DNA from: Acidobacteriota bacterium
GTDB taxonomy: Bacteria; Acidobacteriota; Polarisedimenticolia; Polarisedimenticolales; Polarisedimenticolaceae
Reading direction: 5' to 3'
Length of the DNA stretch: 16,883 bases
NCBI GenBank assembly: GCA_011773795.1
Contig: WVWW01000291.1
Location: forward strand, 19,674-36,556
A program made the position numbers and the translations under genes. Of the stretch, positions 1-7,572 are shown one piece after another. How positions within the stretch are numbered: position 1 is the stretch's first letter; each line of letters opens with the position of its first letter. Under the pieces are notes generated by a model that worked only from the letters and a program-made list of their open reading frames with translations, searched no databases and had not been told where the DNA came from.

Positions 1-1885
1 CCGGCAGCCCCTCCATCAACTCTTTCTGTAGCTTCTTGAAGCGTGCCTCGGTTGCCTGCCGCGGCGGCAGGTAAACCCGGGTCTGACACGAGTTGTTCTC
101 TTCGGAATACCACGAGTAGAGGTCCGTCACACCGAGTCGCTCACGATTGGCGTCGACCCAGTCCTCGACGATGTTGACGTAGCCTTCGAGCACGTCGACC
201 GTCGAGGCGTCGTGCACCTGGTAGAGGATCAGGACGTCGCGGGTCTGGTGGCGCGGCTCGCCGCTCTTCTCGATGACGCCGATCGGGTAGGCCGAACTGG
301 CCGCGAGCAGGATCAGACCGACGAGCGTCACCACACGATGGCGCAGCGTCCAGCGCAACACGGCGCGGTAGGCCGGAAGCAGACGGCGCATCACGAAACC
401 CGGCGAGAGATCGCCTTGCGGCGCGAACCGAGCCGCCGCGAACGGAATGAACGTCACCGAGATCAGCAACGAGCACGCCACGGCGAGACAGATCACCAGC
501 GCGACCTGCCCGATTAGGATCTTCATCGTGTCGGGCTCGGTCACGAACAACCAGGACCACACGATCACGGTCGTCGCGGTCGCGGCCAGCACGGCCATCG
601 AGACCTGCTTCAGGCCCTCCCGCGCGGCATCGCGGGGCGTCATGCCCTTGGCCTGCAGCCGGTAGATGTTCTCGATCACCACGACCGCGTTGTCCACGAG
701 CATGCCGACGCCGAGCATCAGCCCGAGCATCGTGAGCACGTTGAAATCCAGGCCGAACAGGTACATCCCGCCACAGGTGACGAGGATCGAGAACGGGATC
801 GCGACGGCGACGATCGCCGTCGTCGCCACGCGCCGCAGGAACAGGAACAGGACGACCAGCGCCAGGCACCCGCCGTAGATCCCCGCATTACGCAACCCTC
901 GGAGCGAGCCGAGGATCTCGTCGGCCTGGTTGTCCCAGAACACGACATCGATGCCCTGCAGTTGCGGGTCGGCGCGGATCTCGTCGATGCGATCGGTGAT
1001 GCGGGCGACCGTCTCGACGGTATTCGCGCCGGCCTCCTTGAACACGTCGAAACCGATTGCGAACTTACGGTTGAGATGCCGGCCGCGCCGCAGCGTCGGT
1101 TCGCGCACGCTGACGTCGGCGAGATCGGCCAGCGTGACGCCCGGCGCGATCGACAGGCGGCGTACCGTTTCGAGGTCGCGAAAGCGTCCGTCCGTTCGGA
1201 CGTCGTAACGCAGCTGGGTTGTTCGCACGACACCGAGGTCGAGATCGAGGTTGGCGGCGTTGACCGCTCCGATCAGATGCTCGATCGGGATGTTGTGGGC
1301 GCGCATTGCCTCGAGCTCGAGATCGATGCGTAACTCCTGCCGGTCGACCCCGTACAGGTTGACGCTGGCCACGCCTTTGATCCGCTCGAGTGGGCGGCGG
1401 ATACGCCGGTCGAGCAGATCCCACGACTCCGAAAGATCCTGCACCGCCGAGATGCGGCCGCCGATGACCTGCGCCTGGCCGCCGTCGGTGTCCCCTTCCA
1501 CCTTGATGTGTCCGATCGTCGACGGCAGCTGGTCGCGCGCGCGATCGACCGCCTCGCGGACCTCGATCTTCTTCAGCGGCACGTCGACGCCCCAGTCGAA
1601 ACGCACCGAGACGTTCGCGCTGCCGATCCCCGCCGAGCTGTAGATGTTGCGCACCCCGGGGATGGAGGCGACCTCCTCCTCGATCGGCTGGACGACCTGG
1701 CGCAGGTTCTCCAGCGGGTGGCTGCCGGGGTTGGGCACGCCGATGTCGATCTCGGGCTCGTTGATCGTGGGCAGGAAGCTGATGGGAATCTCGGTGACGG
1801 CGACCACACCGAGCACCGTCAGGCAGACCAGCAGCATCACGATCGAGACCGGTCGATCCAGCGGCAGATCGATCAGGCTCTTCAC
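1..1885 (-). CDS. RND family efflux transporter, inner-membrane subunit 2 (partial, 3' end outside window)
   Basis: A proton-driven inner-membrane pump protein of the AcrB/HAE1 type. The window holds the first 628 codons; the C-terminal half lies beyond base 1. I translated it directly from the minus strand. It starts with GTG at 1885, which overlaps the TGA of the preceding RND gene in a GTGA junction, with a weak AAGGG nine bases upstream. TM1 lies at about residues 12-30 and is followed by the typical IPISFLPTINEPE segment. A porter-domain region follows, then TM2-TM4 at about 335-405, including GVGMLVDNAVVVIEN. Asp398 aligns with AcrB Asp407, while Asn399 replaces Asp408, a common variant. 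The TM5-TM6 region (about 435-480) lacks the usual FLP-x-x-F...G-x-x-G pattern and reads IVWSWLFVTEPDTMK instead. TM7 is near 517-535 and the second periplasmic domain begins after it. Translational coupling to the first RND gene suggests a joint complex. The substrate cannot be read from the sequence. Confidence 0.93.
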   Translation of the reverse strand, partial: MKSLIDLPLDRPVSIVMLLVCLTVLGVVAVTEIPISFLPTINEPEIDIGVPNPGSHPLENLRQVVQPIEEEVASIPGVRNIYSSAGIGSANVSVRFDWGVDVPLKKIEVREAVDRARDQLPSTIGHIKVEGDTDGGQAQVIGGRISAVQDLSESWDLLDRRIRRPLERIKGVASVNLYGVDRQELRIDLELEAMRAHNIPIEHLIGAVNAANLDLDLGVVRTTQLRYDVRTDGRFRDLETVRRLSIAPGVTLADLADVSVREPTLRRGRHLNRKFAIGFDVFKEAGANTVETVARITDRIDEIRADPQLQGIDVVFWDNQADEILGSLRGLRNAGIYGGCLALVVLFLFLRRVATTAIVAVAIPFSILVTCGGMYLFGLDFNVLTMLGLMLGVGMLVDNAVVVIENIYRLQAKGMTPRDAAREGLKQVSMAVLAATATTVIVWSWLFVTEPDTMKILIGQVALVICLAVACSLLISVTFIPFAAARFAPQGDLSPGFVMRRLLPAYRAVLRWTLRHRVVTLVGLILLAASSAYPIGVIEKSGEPRHQTRDVLILYQVHDASTVDVLEGYVNIVEDWVDANRERLGVTDLYSWYSEENNSCQTRVYLPPRQATEARFKKLQKELMEGLP

Positions 1886-4800
1886 GGGAGCACGCCCTTC
1901 GAGACGGGATCGGCCCGACCGGGATCGGCAAGCCCGGCCCGCTCGAACGAGGCGCGCGTCATGCTGCGGTAGAGACACGGGATCACGACCAGGGTGAGCA
2001 GCGTACCGGCCGTCAGTCCTCCGATCACGGTCCAGGCCATCGGTCGGCGCAGCTCGTCCCCGGCTCCGATACCGAGCGCCAGCGGCAGCAGCCCGAAAAC
2101 GGTCGTCGCAGTCGTCATCAGGATCGGGCGCAACCGTTCGGCGCCCGCCTCGCGAATCGAATCTTCCAGATCGTTACCCGCGCGACGCCTGCGGTTGATC
2201 GCGTCGACGAGCACGATGGCGTTGTTGACCACGATCCCGGCGAGCATCACCGCGCCGATGAGGGCCAGCACGCTGATGCTGGTTCCCGTGAGGTACAGCG
2301 CGGCGACGACCCCGACAAGACCGAGCGGGACCGTGAGCAGGATCACCAGCGGGTACCGCAGCGATTCGAACTGCACCGCCATCACGACGTAGACCAGGAA
2401 GATCGCCAGCGAGAGTGCCAGCTTCAGACTGTCGAGTGAGGTCGCCAGCTCCTCGTCCTGGCCGGCCATCTCGGCCACGACACCGTTCGGCAGGTCGAAG
2501 CCGGCGATCGCCTCGCGCACGGTGTCGAGCGTACCTCCGAGATCGGCGTCCTCGATCTCCGCGGTGATCTGCACGACGCGCGAGCCGTCGGCGCGATGAA
2601 TCGCGGCAGGTCCACGGCCGAGCTCCACCTCCGCGACGGCCGACACCGGGATGACCGCTCCGGTGTCGAGCCGGAAGCGCAGGTCGCGGATCGATTCCGC
2701 CCGGTCGCGCGAGCGCTCCTCGGCGCGCAACCGGATATCCAAGCGCTCCTCGGCCTCACGGAACTGGCCGACGATCTCGCCACCGATCTGCCGCCGCAAC
2801 GAGTGCGACAAGGGGTCGACACGGATGCCCAGCCGGGCGGCGCGGTCGCGGTCGAGGTCGATCGTGATCTCCGGATTACCCGGCTCGGAACTGGTCGTGA
2901 TATCCCGCAGGTGCGCGACGCGTGTGAGACGCTCCGTCGCGGATGCCGAGGCGGTTTCCAGGTCATCGAGATCCTCGCCGAACAGCCGCACCACGATCGG
3001 CGGTTGCACCGTGAGCACGGATGGGTGGACCAACTCCGCCTCGACGTCGGGGAACAGATCGAGCACCTCACGCACCCTGGCCACGGCCTCCTTTTCGGCG
3101 CCCGCACGGGCGGCCTCGGGCAGCACCATGTTGAGCTGGGCCAGGTTCTCGCCCAGCGTCTGGCGTCCGGATGCCGTCGACGGCAGGCTGCCCACGACGG
3201 AGAAGACACGTCGGAACCGCGGGTCGCCGGCCAGACGCCTTTCGACGCGCTCGACCACCTCCGAAGTGACGTGCAGCGGGGTGCCTTCGGGCAGCTTCAT
3301 GCGAAACGCGAACTCCCCCTGTGCAAGATCCGGTACGAGATCGGTTCCCAGGGTGGGGATCAAACCGAGCGCCCCCATGAACAGGCCGAAGGAAACCGGG
3401 AGGATGGCCCAGCGCCAGCGCAGGGCACCCCGGAGGAAGCCCGGGTAGGCTCGGCGAACGGTCTCCAGCAGGGCCGATAACGGGCCGAACACGACGCCGA
3501 GCACCTTCCTGGCGACCCACCACAGCCCCGCCAGGACCGCGAGAAGCGCGAAGGCGAGGGCTTTGAGCGCGTGCAAGATCAGCCCGGCAACCGCGACCCG
3601 GAGCAACAACCGGAACGGGAACAACGCATAGCCCAGCAGACGGTTGAACCGGCCCGGATCCGCGCCCAGCGGAAGGAACACCATCGGACCGATCTTGATC
3701 GCGCCTGCGGGAAGCGCGCAGGTGGCCCCGGCCGGCGTGCCGCGGAACAGCTCGCCCGGCTCGATGCGTCGCACGGTCTTCCAGTCCAGCGACGAGAGCA
3801 TCGGTATCAGCGTCAACGACACGAGCAGGGAGGCCGCGAGCGAGCAGCAGACCGTCACGGCCAGGTCGTAGAACAGCTGTCCCGCGACGCCCTTGACGAA
3901 GACGATCGGCAGGAACACGCAGATGGTCGTCAGCGTCGCGGCCGTGACCGCCGCTGCGACTTCGCCGGCTCCCCGACCGGCCGCTTGCCTCCTGGACAGT
4001 CCCTGCTTGCGATAGCGGTCGATCGCCTCGAGCACCACGATCGAGTTGTCGACCAGCATGCCGATGCCCAGGGCCAGCCCGCCGAGCGACATGATGTTGA
4101 GCGTCACACCGGCACGCTGCAACGGCAGGAAAGTGGCGATCACGCAGATCGGGATGGTCGCCGTGACGATCGCCGTGGCGCTCAGGTCGCGCAGGAAAAA
4201 GTACAGGACGATCATGGCGATCAAGCCGCCGAGCCATGCCGCCGACCAGACCTGACCGATCGCCGACTCGATGTAACGCGACTGATCGGTGAGCAGGACG
4301 ACGCTCAGGTCCTCGGCGAGCTCACGGCGGAGACGTACGAGCTCCTCCTCGATAGCCTTGGCGGCGAACACCGTGTTGGCCGACCCTTCTCGGTGAAGCG
4401 CCAACTCGACCGATTCCTTGACGTCGAAGCGCGTGACCTCCGTGCGGTCGCGGTGGCCCCGACGAACCACGGCGACATCTTCGACATGCACGGTGCGGTT
4501 CCCGCTTTCGCGTACGACCGTGCGCCGGATCTGATCGAGGTCCTCGAACTCGTGCAGCGTGCGAACGAGGTACACGGCGCCGAGATCCTTCACGGTCCCG
4601 CCCGGTCGGTTGACGTTCTCCTGCCGCAAGGCCTGGGCCAGGTCGTCCAACGTCAGGCCGAGAGCGGCGAGACGATCCTCGTCGGCCTCGACCTGGATCT
4701 CGGGGTCGAGACCGCCGCGGACCTTGGCCGCGGCGACACCGGGAACCGACTCGAGTCGCGGCTTGAGCCAACGCTCTGCGATTTGACGCATCTCGTCGAG

Positions 4801-5238
4801 CGGTCGCTCGCCGAGGAGTGCCAGCCGCACGATCGGATCGAGCGAGGGGTCGAAGCGCAGTACGCGCGGCCGCCCGGATTCGCGCGGCAGTTCGGCCAAG
4901 CCGGCCTTGTCGCGCGCCTCCATCGCCGCGTAGTCCATCGATTCCGACCAGTCGAACTCGAGGATCACTTCCGACGTCCCGGCTCGCGACACCGAGTGCA
5001 TGTTGCGCAGGCCCGAGATCGCGCCGACGGATTCCTCGATCGGACGCGTCACGAACTGCTCCACCGAGGTCGGTGCTGCATCGGGGTACTCGGTTTGAAT
5101 GGTCAGCGTGGGGTAGGACAGATCGGGCAGCAGCTCGATCGGAAGCTGGCGCGCGGTGAGCAGCCCGAAGATCACGATCGTCAGCATCGAAACACCGACG
5201 GTGACCGGACGTCGGACGGAGAACTCAGGAAGCGTCAT
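1882..5238 (-). CDS. RND family efflux transporter, inner-membrane subunit 1 (AcrB/HAE1-like)
   Basis: An inner-membrane RND pump of 1118 residues, somewhat longer than the usual 1030-1050. TM1 (about 12-30) leads into QLPIELLPDLSYP. The TM2-TM6 block spans about 330-480 and contains GIGMLVDNSIVVLEAI, then FLPIVFVKGVAGQLF. The TM7-TM12 block comprises TM7 at about 608-630, a second porter half, and TM8-TM12 at about 937-1090. Asp397 matches AcrB Asp407 and Asn398 replaces Asp408. In TM10 (GIVVNNAIVLVD) Asn1005 sits at the place of AcrB Lys940. Arg1037 in RLRPILMTT matches AcrB Arg971. This pattern is common in non-enterobacterial HAE1 proteins. The linker between TM6 and TM7 is unusually long (about 484-598) and includes a hydrophobic stretch at 533-590 that may form extra membrane helices. 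The ATG at 5238 overlaps the end of the adaptor gene by 14 bp, and the gene's own TGA overlaps the GTG of the second RND gene. Exported substrate unknown. Confidence 0.96.
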   Translation of the reverse strand: MTLPEFSVRRPVTVGVSMLTIVIFGLLTARQLPIELLPDLSYPTLTIQTEYPDAAPTSVEQFVTRPIEESVGAISGLRNMHSVSRAGTSEVILEFDWSESMDYAAMEARDKAGLAELPRESGRPRVLRFDPSLDPIVRLALLGERPLDEMRQIAERWLKPRLESVPGVAAAKVRGGLDPEIQVEADEDRLAALGLTLDDLAQALRQENVNRPGGTVKDLGAVYLVRTLHEFEDLDQIRRTVVRESGNRTVHVEDVAVVRRGHRDRTEVTRFDVKESVELALHREGSANTVFAAKAIEEELVRLRRELAEDLSVVLLTDQSRYIESAIGQVWSAAWLGGLIAMIVLYFFLRDLSATAIVTATIPICVIATFLPLQRAGVTLNIMSLGGLALGIGMLVDNSIVVLEAIDRYRKQGLSRRQAAGRGAGEVAAAVTAATLTTICVFLPIVFVKGVAGQLFYDLAVTVCCSLAASLLVSLTLIPMLSSLDWKTVRRIEPGELFRGTPAGATCALPAGAIKIGPMVFLPLGADPGRFNRLLGYALFPFRLLLRVAVAGLILHALKALAFALLAVLAGLWWVARKVLGVVFGPLSALLETVRRAYPGFLRGALRWRWAILPVSFGLFMGALGLIPTLGTDLVPDLAQGEFAFRMKLPEGTPLHVTSEVVERVERRLAGDPRFRRVFSVVGSLPSTASGRQTLGENLAQLNMVLPEAARAGAEKEAVARVREVLDLFPDVEAELVHPSVLTVQPPIVVRLFGEDLDDLETASASATERLTRVAHLRDITTSSEPGNPEITIDLDRDRAARLGIRVDPLSHSLRRQIGGEIVGQFREAEERLDIRLRAEERSRDRAESIRDLRFRLDTGAVIPVSAVAEVELGRGPAAIHRADGSRVVQITAEIEDADLGGTLDTVREAIAGFDLPNGVVAEMAGQDEELATSLDSLKLALSLAIFLVYVVMAVQFESLRYPLVILLTVPLGLVGVVAALYLTGTSISVLALIGAVMLAGIVVNNAIVLVDAINRRRRAGNDLEDSIREAGAERLRPILMTTATTVFGLLPLALGIGAGDELRRPMAWTVIGGLTAGTLLTLVVIPCLYRSMTRASFERAGLADPGRADPVSKGVLP

Positions 5239-6352
5239 GGCCGGCCCCGTTGTTCTGGGCGGTCTCGCTCGAACCGGGATCGACGCGTACTCCGTCGCTC
5301 AGTGCCGACGCGCCCACGACCACGATGCGATCGCCCTCGCTCAACGGTACCGCGGGATCGACCGGCGCAATCTCCACGCGATCGCCTTCCTCGAAGGTGC
5401 GCCGGACCTCGATCCGCTCGACGTGGGTGCCGGCGTCGTTGAGCCGGAACATGTGCCAGCGGCGCCCTTCGGGGACCAGCGCCGCGCGCTGAACCACCAA
5501 GGTGTCTTCGTGGGTGTCGATCACGACATCGGCCCGAACGAAGGTCCCAGGGCGCAATCCGGTTTGGCCATGGACGGCGAGCGTGACCTTGACCGTACCG
5601 CTCTCCACGTCGACGAGCGGCGCGATGCGCTCGATGCGGGCCATGGTCTTCAAGTCGAAGGAATCGGCGGAGATGCGTACCTCCTGGCCGACCGAAAGCT
5701 GTCGGATGTGCCGTTCGGGCACTCCGATGTCGGCGTACAGCGGGTTCAGGTCGGCGAGGTCGAACACGGCGGTCCCGTTGCCCACGGTGGCGCCCGGATC
5801 GATGTGCCGGGTCAGCACCCGCCCGGAGAACGGCGCCCGGATCGTGGTGCGTTCGAGTTGCAACTCGGCGAGATCGGCGGAGTGCTCGGATTCTTTCGCG
5901 GAACGGCGGGCGGTCTCGAATTCCTCGTCGCTCATCAGTCCCTGTTGATGGAGCTTCCCGGCGCGTTCAAACTCCCGTTTCAGTGTCTCCGCGGCGGTGC
6001 GCTCCCGTTCGAGCGCGATCTTCTGTTCTTCGTTTTCGAGCTCGGCCAGCGGTTGACCGGCCTTCACCGAGTCGCCCTCCTCGACGAGCAGGCGTTGCAC
6101 CACGCCCTCGGTCCGGGCCGTGACCGTGGCCAGCTTGTCGGCACGCAGCGTTGCCGTCGTCGCATAAAGCTCGGACAACGTCTCTCGTTTGAGGGGTCCC
6201 GTGCGGACCGCGATCGCGTCCTCTTCTTTTTCGGTGGCCGCCTCGGTGACGGCCGGTGCGGCCCCGCTACCCGAGCAGTTCGAACAGGCCGCCAAGCCCA
6301 ACGCGAGCACCGCGCAGAGCATCCATCGTGTTGCCATCCAGTTGCTGGTCAC
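5225..6352 (-). CDS. RND efflux periplasmic adaptor subunit (membrane fusion protein, lipoprotein)
   Basis: The periplasmic adaptor that links an RND pump to an outer-membrane channel; 375 residues. I place the start at GTG 6352 because GGAGGGG lies seven bases upstream and the resulting N-terminus is a clean lipoprotein signal: a short polar region, a hydrophobic core at 11-22, and lipobox LAAC with Cys23 as the lipidated residue. An in-frame ATG lies five codons inside, at 6337. A Ser/Gly/Ala/Glu-rich linker (24-46) follows. The first half of a lipoyl domain (TARTEGVVQRLLVEEGDSV, about 78-96) comes next, then a short helical hairpin (about 105-168). The second lipoyl half is TIRAPFSGRVLTRHIDPG (170-187), followed by beta-barrel and membrane-proximal domains to about 355. 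The residue after Cys is Ser, not the inner-membrane-retention Asp known from E. coli, but sorting rules differ between phyla. The gene overlaps the first RND gene by 14 bp, which strongly implies a shared complex. No outer-membrane partner gene is visible. Confidence 0.95.
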   Translation of the reverse strand: MTSNWMATRWMLCAVLALGLAACSNCSGSGAAPAVTEAATEKEEDAIAVRTGPLKRETLSELYATTATLRADKLATVTARTEGVVQRLLVEEGDSVKAGQPLAELENEEQKIALERERTAAETLKREFERAGKLHQQGLMSDEEFETARRSAKESEHSADLAELQLERTTIRAPFSGRVLTRHIDPGATVGNGTAVFDLADLNPLYADIGVPERHIRQLSVGQEVRISADSFDLKTMARIERIAPLVDVESGTVKVTLAVHGQTGLRPGTFVRADVVIDTHEDTLVVQRAALVPEGRRWHMFRLNDAGTHVERIEVRRTFEEGDRVEIAPVDPAVPLSEGDRIVVVGASALSDGVRVDPGSSETAQNNGAGHDAS

Positions 6353-6359
6353 GGCCGGG

Positions 6360-6366
6360 CCCCTCC
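6360..6366 (-). promoter_or_regulatory. Ribosome binding site deciding the adaptor GTG start
   Basis: The minus strand reads GGAGGGG here, seven bases before the GTG at 6352. This is one of the strongest Shine-Dalgarno matches in the window. It selects the GTG over the in-frame ATG at 6337, which has no comparable signal, and over a far-upstream TTG at 6418. Confidence 0.75.
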
Positions 6367-6414
6367 ATCTTGGCTCAGAAGCGCTGCGTTCAATGGAAAT
6401 AACGGCGGAGACCG

Positions 6415-7044
6415 TCAAAAGGTTTCATCGCCTTTGGGGGACGGTGCAGGATCGCTCAGAGGCGGCAAACCGAGCCGCCGACGGGCCGCCGAAAACAGTG
6501 CCGCGTCACGCGTCGAGCGCCAGATCTCCGGGCTCATGCGCTCACGAAAGGCTCCGAGTTCTGCCGATACTTCCGACTCGATCTCGGAACGCAACCCAGC
6601 CGGGAGATGGTCCAGCAAACCCTCGCGGAGCGACGCCTCGCACTCCTGGGCCGGGGCACCCGCGTCGAGCCGGTCGAGAAGATCCCGGAGCCAGTCGCGT
6701 AAAGGGCCCACGAGGTCCCCGATCCGACGCTCCCAGGACTCTCGTGCCGTCGGGCCGATACTTCGTCCGGCGTCTTGCTCGCCGTCGATCCTTCCCTCGA
6801 GCACCGTGCGCCAGGCTTCGTCGACCAGCGGGGCCACGGCACCGAGGTTTCGCGGTGACCTACGCCACCGTCGGAGCTTCTCTCCGAACTGCTCGAACGC
6901 ATCTTCAATCAGCGTCAGCGGGATCCCGCGGGCATGCCAGTCACAGATCAGCGCCCAGTCACGTTCGCCGAAGACCACCGGCCGTTCGAGCAGCGCGGTC
7001 CATCGCGACTCGATCTCCCGCGCGTATCGTCGCGCGGGAATCAT
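6415..7044 (-). CDS. Hypothetical protein, 209 aa, charged and probably all-helical
   Basis: I do not recognise this protein. It has no signal peptide or membrane segment, is rich in Arg, Glu, Leu and Trp, and appears largely alpha-helical. The N-terminal 60 residues look most domain-like: a Trp-containing helix, the sequence RPVVFGERDWALICDWHARG, then IPLTLIEDAFEQFGEKLRRW. This pattern vaguely resembles the helical unit in DnaD-like replication proteins (a Trp helix, a loop, then a short helix after a Gly-x-Pro), but that is only a visual impression. Residues about 100-185 form an amphipathic region with many acidic and basic residues, and the tail (about 195-209) is Pro-rich. The ATG overlaps the TGA of the phosphatase gene in an ATGA junction, so the two are probably co-translated. 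The adaptor gene starts 62 bp downstream. Coding is supported by the clean open frame and the overlap geometry. Confidence 0.8.
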   Translation of the reverse strand: MIPARRYAREIESRWTALLERPVVFGERDWALICDWHARGIPLTLIEDAFEQFGEKLRRWRRSPRNLGAVAPLVDEAWRTVLEGRIDGEQDAGRSIGPTARESWERRIGDLVGPLRDWLRDLLDRLDAGAPAQECEASLREGLLDHLPAGLRSEIESEVSAELGAFRERMSPEIWRSTRDAALFSAARRRLGLPPLSDPAPSPKGDETF

Positions 7045-7517
7045 GACGGCAGCGTGTGCTTGAGATGCAGCACGAGGTGGTCGACGCAGACCCGGAGGAC
7101 CTCGCGTTGTTTCCGAAAGACCGCGAGCTCGGAGCCGATGGGATCTTGCAGATCGCGACCACTCGACGCGGGCTCCGGCCCCTTCTCGAACTGACGCAGC
7201 AGGTAGCGGAAGTCCCGCCCCGTCGGGTAGCGCACCGCGAGTTCCTCCAGGTGCCGGTGGTCCATCACGATGACCATGTCGCTGCTCTGGATGTCGGCGG
7301 CGCTGATCCCCCTCGAGCGATGCCCTTGCAGATCGACGTCGACCTCGGCCATCGCCTCGATCGCTTCCGCGGCGGCGGGCGCGCCGTTGATCCCGAGCGT
7401 CCCGGCCGACGACACCACCACGTGCGACAGCCCCTCGCGGCCGAGACGGTGCTTCAGGTACTCCGCGACCATCGGGCTTCTGCAGATGTTGCCGGAGCAG
7501 ACGACGAGGATCTTCAT
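7041..7517 (-). CDS. Low-molecular-weight protein-tyrosine phosphatase
   Basis: A cytoplasmic phosphatase that removes phosphate from tyrosine (or arginine) residues through a cysteinyl-phosphate intermediate; 158 residues, the normal family length. The P-loop CX5R(S) is at the extreme N-terminus: Cys7-Ser-Gly-Asn-Ile-Cys-Arg13-Ser14, in MKILVVCSGNICRSP. The general acid is Asp125 in RDLQDPIGS. Residue 11 is Ile. In the related arginine phosphatase YwlE this position is Thr, so phosphotyrosine is the likelier substrate. An ArsC-type arsenate reductase is less likely, because I see no suitably placed redox Cys triad. No tyrosine kinase is in the window to name the target. The gene starts 55 bp after coaX with no obvious ribosome binding site and overlaps the next gene (hypothetical, 209 aa) by 4 bp. 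Confidence 0.93.
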   Translation of the reverse strand: MKILVVCSGNICRSPMVAEYLKHRLGREGLSHVVVSSAGTLGINGAPAAAEAIEAMAEVDVDLQGHRSRGISAADIQSSDMVIVMDHRHLEELAVRYPTGRDFRYLLRQFEKGPEPASSGRDLQDPIGSELAVFRKQREVLRVCVDHLVLHLKHTLPS

Positions 7518-7537
7518 GATCGGATCAATTTACCCGT

Positions 7538-7566
7538 CCTGCCCACGCGGCGCTTCCGACGGCAGG
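7538..7566. repeat. Short inverted repeat in the coaX-phosphatase gap
   Basis: The arms CCTGCC (7538-7543) and GGCAGG (7561-7566) are complementary and separated by 17 bases, inside the 55 bp gap after the coaX stop. There is no T-run on either side, so it is not a classical intrinsic terminator. It could be a weak mRNA hairpin between two transcript segments or chance in GC-rich DNA. Confidence 0.25.
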
Positions 7567-7572
7567 CGCCGG

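Noticed and set aside
6353..6418. Earlier TTG start of the adaptor at 6418
   Set aside because: It would place 22 non-hydrophobic residues before the signal peptide. The GTG at 6352 has a strong ribosome binding site and gives a proper lipoprotein signal.
3571..7063. Long plus-strand open frames opposite the RND1, adaptor and hypothetical genes
   Set aside because: They mirror minus-strand genes with clear family motifs, show low-complexity Arg/Asp/Gln content, and have no domain signal.
7518..7572. Intrinsic terminator after coaX
   Set aside because: The CCTGCC/GGCAGG arms have a 17-base loop and no T-run follows, so only a weak hairpin is supportable.
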